Origin: Olsenella sp. An270
GTDB lineage: Bacteria; Actinomycetota; Coriobacteriia; Coriobacteriales; Atopobiaceae
Assembly: GCF_002159735.1 (NCBI RefSeq)
Contig: NZ_NFJF01000009.1
Span: 1 to 64,000 of the forward strand
Reading direction: 5' to 3'
Length of the DNA stretch: 64,000 bases
The first letter of the stretch is position 1. Every line of letters begins with the position of its first letter. Below, one piece after another: positions 63,748 to 64,000 of the stretch. The notes beneath the pieces were generated by a model. The model saw nothing but the letters and a program-made list of their open reading frames with translations. It was not told where the DNA came from and searched no databases. Both the position numbers and the translations under genes were made by a program.

Positions 63748-63763
63748 TGTTTCACGTGGAACA
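63748..63763. promoter_or_regulatory. parS: parS site 3
   Basis: TGTTTCACGTGGAACA, the complement of TGTTCCACGTGAAACA, within the parS consensus. About 50 bp before the parA start. Confidence 0.93.
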
Positions 63764-63812
63764 TTCCCGTATCATGCTCTCAAGAAGTGCTTTCACAACA
63801 AACGGAGGTCAA

Positions 63813-64000
63813 ATGAACTACAAAGACGTGAAGCGCGGACTTCCACAGCGCGACAGCAGGGTAATCGCTGTCATCAACCAGAAGGGCGGCGTTGGGAAGT
63901 CGACAACGGTTATCAATCTGTCGGCATGTCTTGGCGAGAACAAGAAGAAGGTTCTTGTCGTGGACTTTGACCCACAGGGAAACTCGACCAGCGGCTACGG
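63813..64000 (+). CDS. parA: Chromosome-partitioning ATPase ParA (5' part, cut by window edge)
   Basis: 62 codons visible, from an ATG with GGAGG upstream. [20 protein letters not shown] contains the deviant Walker A motif, and [16 protein letters not shown] the next conserved segment (often VDLDPQGN). ParA uses the ParB-parS complex to segregate origins; parB should follow beyond the window. Confidence 0.95.
   Translation, partial: MNYKDVKRGLPQRDSRVIAVINQKGGVGKSTTVINLSACLGENKKKVLVVDFDPQGNSTSGY

Overview
The window is chromosomal DNA from a GC-rich Gram-positive bacterium. The gene order rpmH-rnpA-yidD-yidC-jag-rsmG-parA facing dnaA-dnaN-recF-dciA-gyrB-gyrA, the purine and ribosomal gene clusters and the MBG/InlB-repeat surface protein point to an actinobacterium of the class Coriobacteriia. 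An Olsenella/Atopobium-like genus is a guess from general resemblance, not from a search. The replication origin lies near the right end, in or around 57.66-60.73 kb. Most genes left of it are on the minus strand and all genes right of it are on the plus strand, as expected for two replichores leaving oriC.

Layout. 0-2.6 kb: a hybrid sensor kinase coupled to a truncated downstream gene. 2.7-4.8 kb: an AlbA/Schlafen-type ATP-binding regulator enclosed by two copies of a 164-bp hairpin repeat and, outside these, by EcoRI-core palindromes. 4.9-9.8 kb: a very large repeat-rich surface protein and a small membrane protein. 9.8-14.4 kb: an accessory island with a decayed gene, overlapping alternative hairpins, and a two-gene cassette (unknown protein plus a papain/C39-like cysteine-protease-like protein). 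14.4-19.3 kb: a transglutaminase lipoprotein and a compact type IV pilus operon ending in pilT. 19.3-23.1 kb: an SPFH/RHH pair, a DUF559/Vsr-like protein followed by a double hairpin, and an RlmD-like rRNA methyltransferase. 23.2-28.6 kb: purE-sortase B-purF-purM-purN, then a BrnT/BrnA toxin-antitoxin. 28.9-35.4 kb: a pyridoxamine kinase, two membrane proteins of unknown role, a nine-unit inverted repeat array, an ABC exporter and a NUDIX hydrolase. 35.6-40.7 kb: dnaB-purA-degV-purD. 41.1-43.9 kb: rpsF-ssb-rpsR-DUF2232-rplI. 44.1-49.9 kb: a DUF4013 protein, four tRNAs, a TRIC-type channel, typA and a bifunctional nuclease. 50-64 kb: gyrase, dciA, recF, dnaN, dnaA, a GHKL-ATPase/winged-helix protein, the origin, rpmH to rsmG, three parS sites and the start of parA.

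How the parts work together. The right third is a complete initiation and segregation module: DnaA, clamp, RecF, DciA (helicase loader type), gyrase, origin elements with a DnaA-trio, and ParA with parS. Sequences resembling DnaA boxes (TTTTCAACA) also occur upstream of dnaA, of the GHKL protein and of dnaB, which suggests shared control. The purine genes supply IMP and AMP synthesis steps in two clusters. The most unusual content is non-coding. Several intergenic regions carry long perfect or near-perfect hairpins, often as two inverted copies about 50-100 bp apart, with stem sequences unrelated between loci. The 31-32 bp array at 32.4-32.7 kb flips orientation in its middle. I know of no described family that accounts for these. 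The second item worth attention is the cysteine-protease-like cassette in the island.
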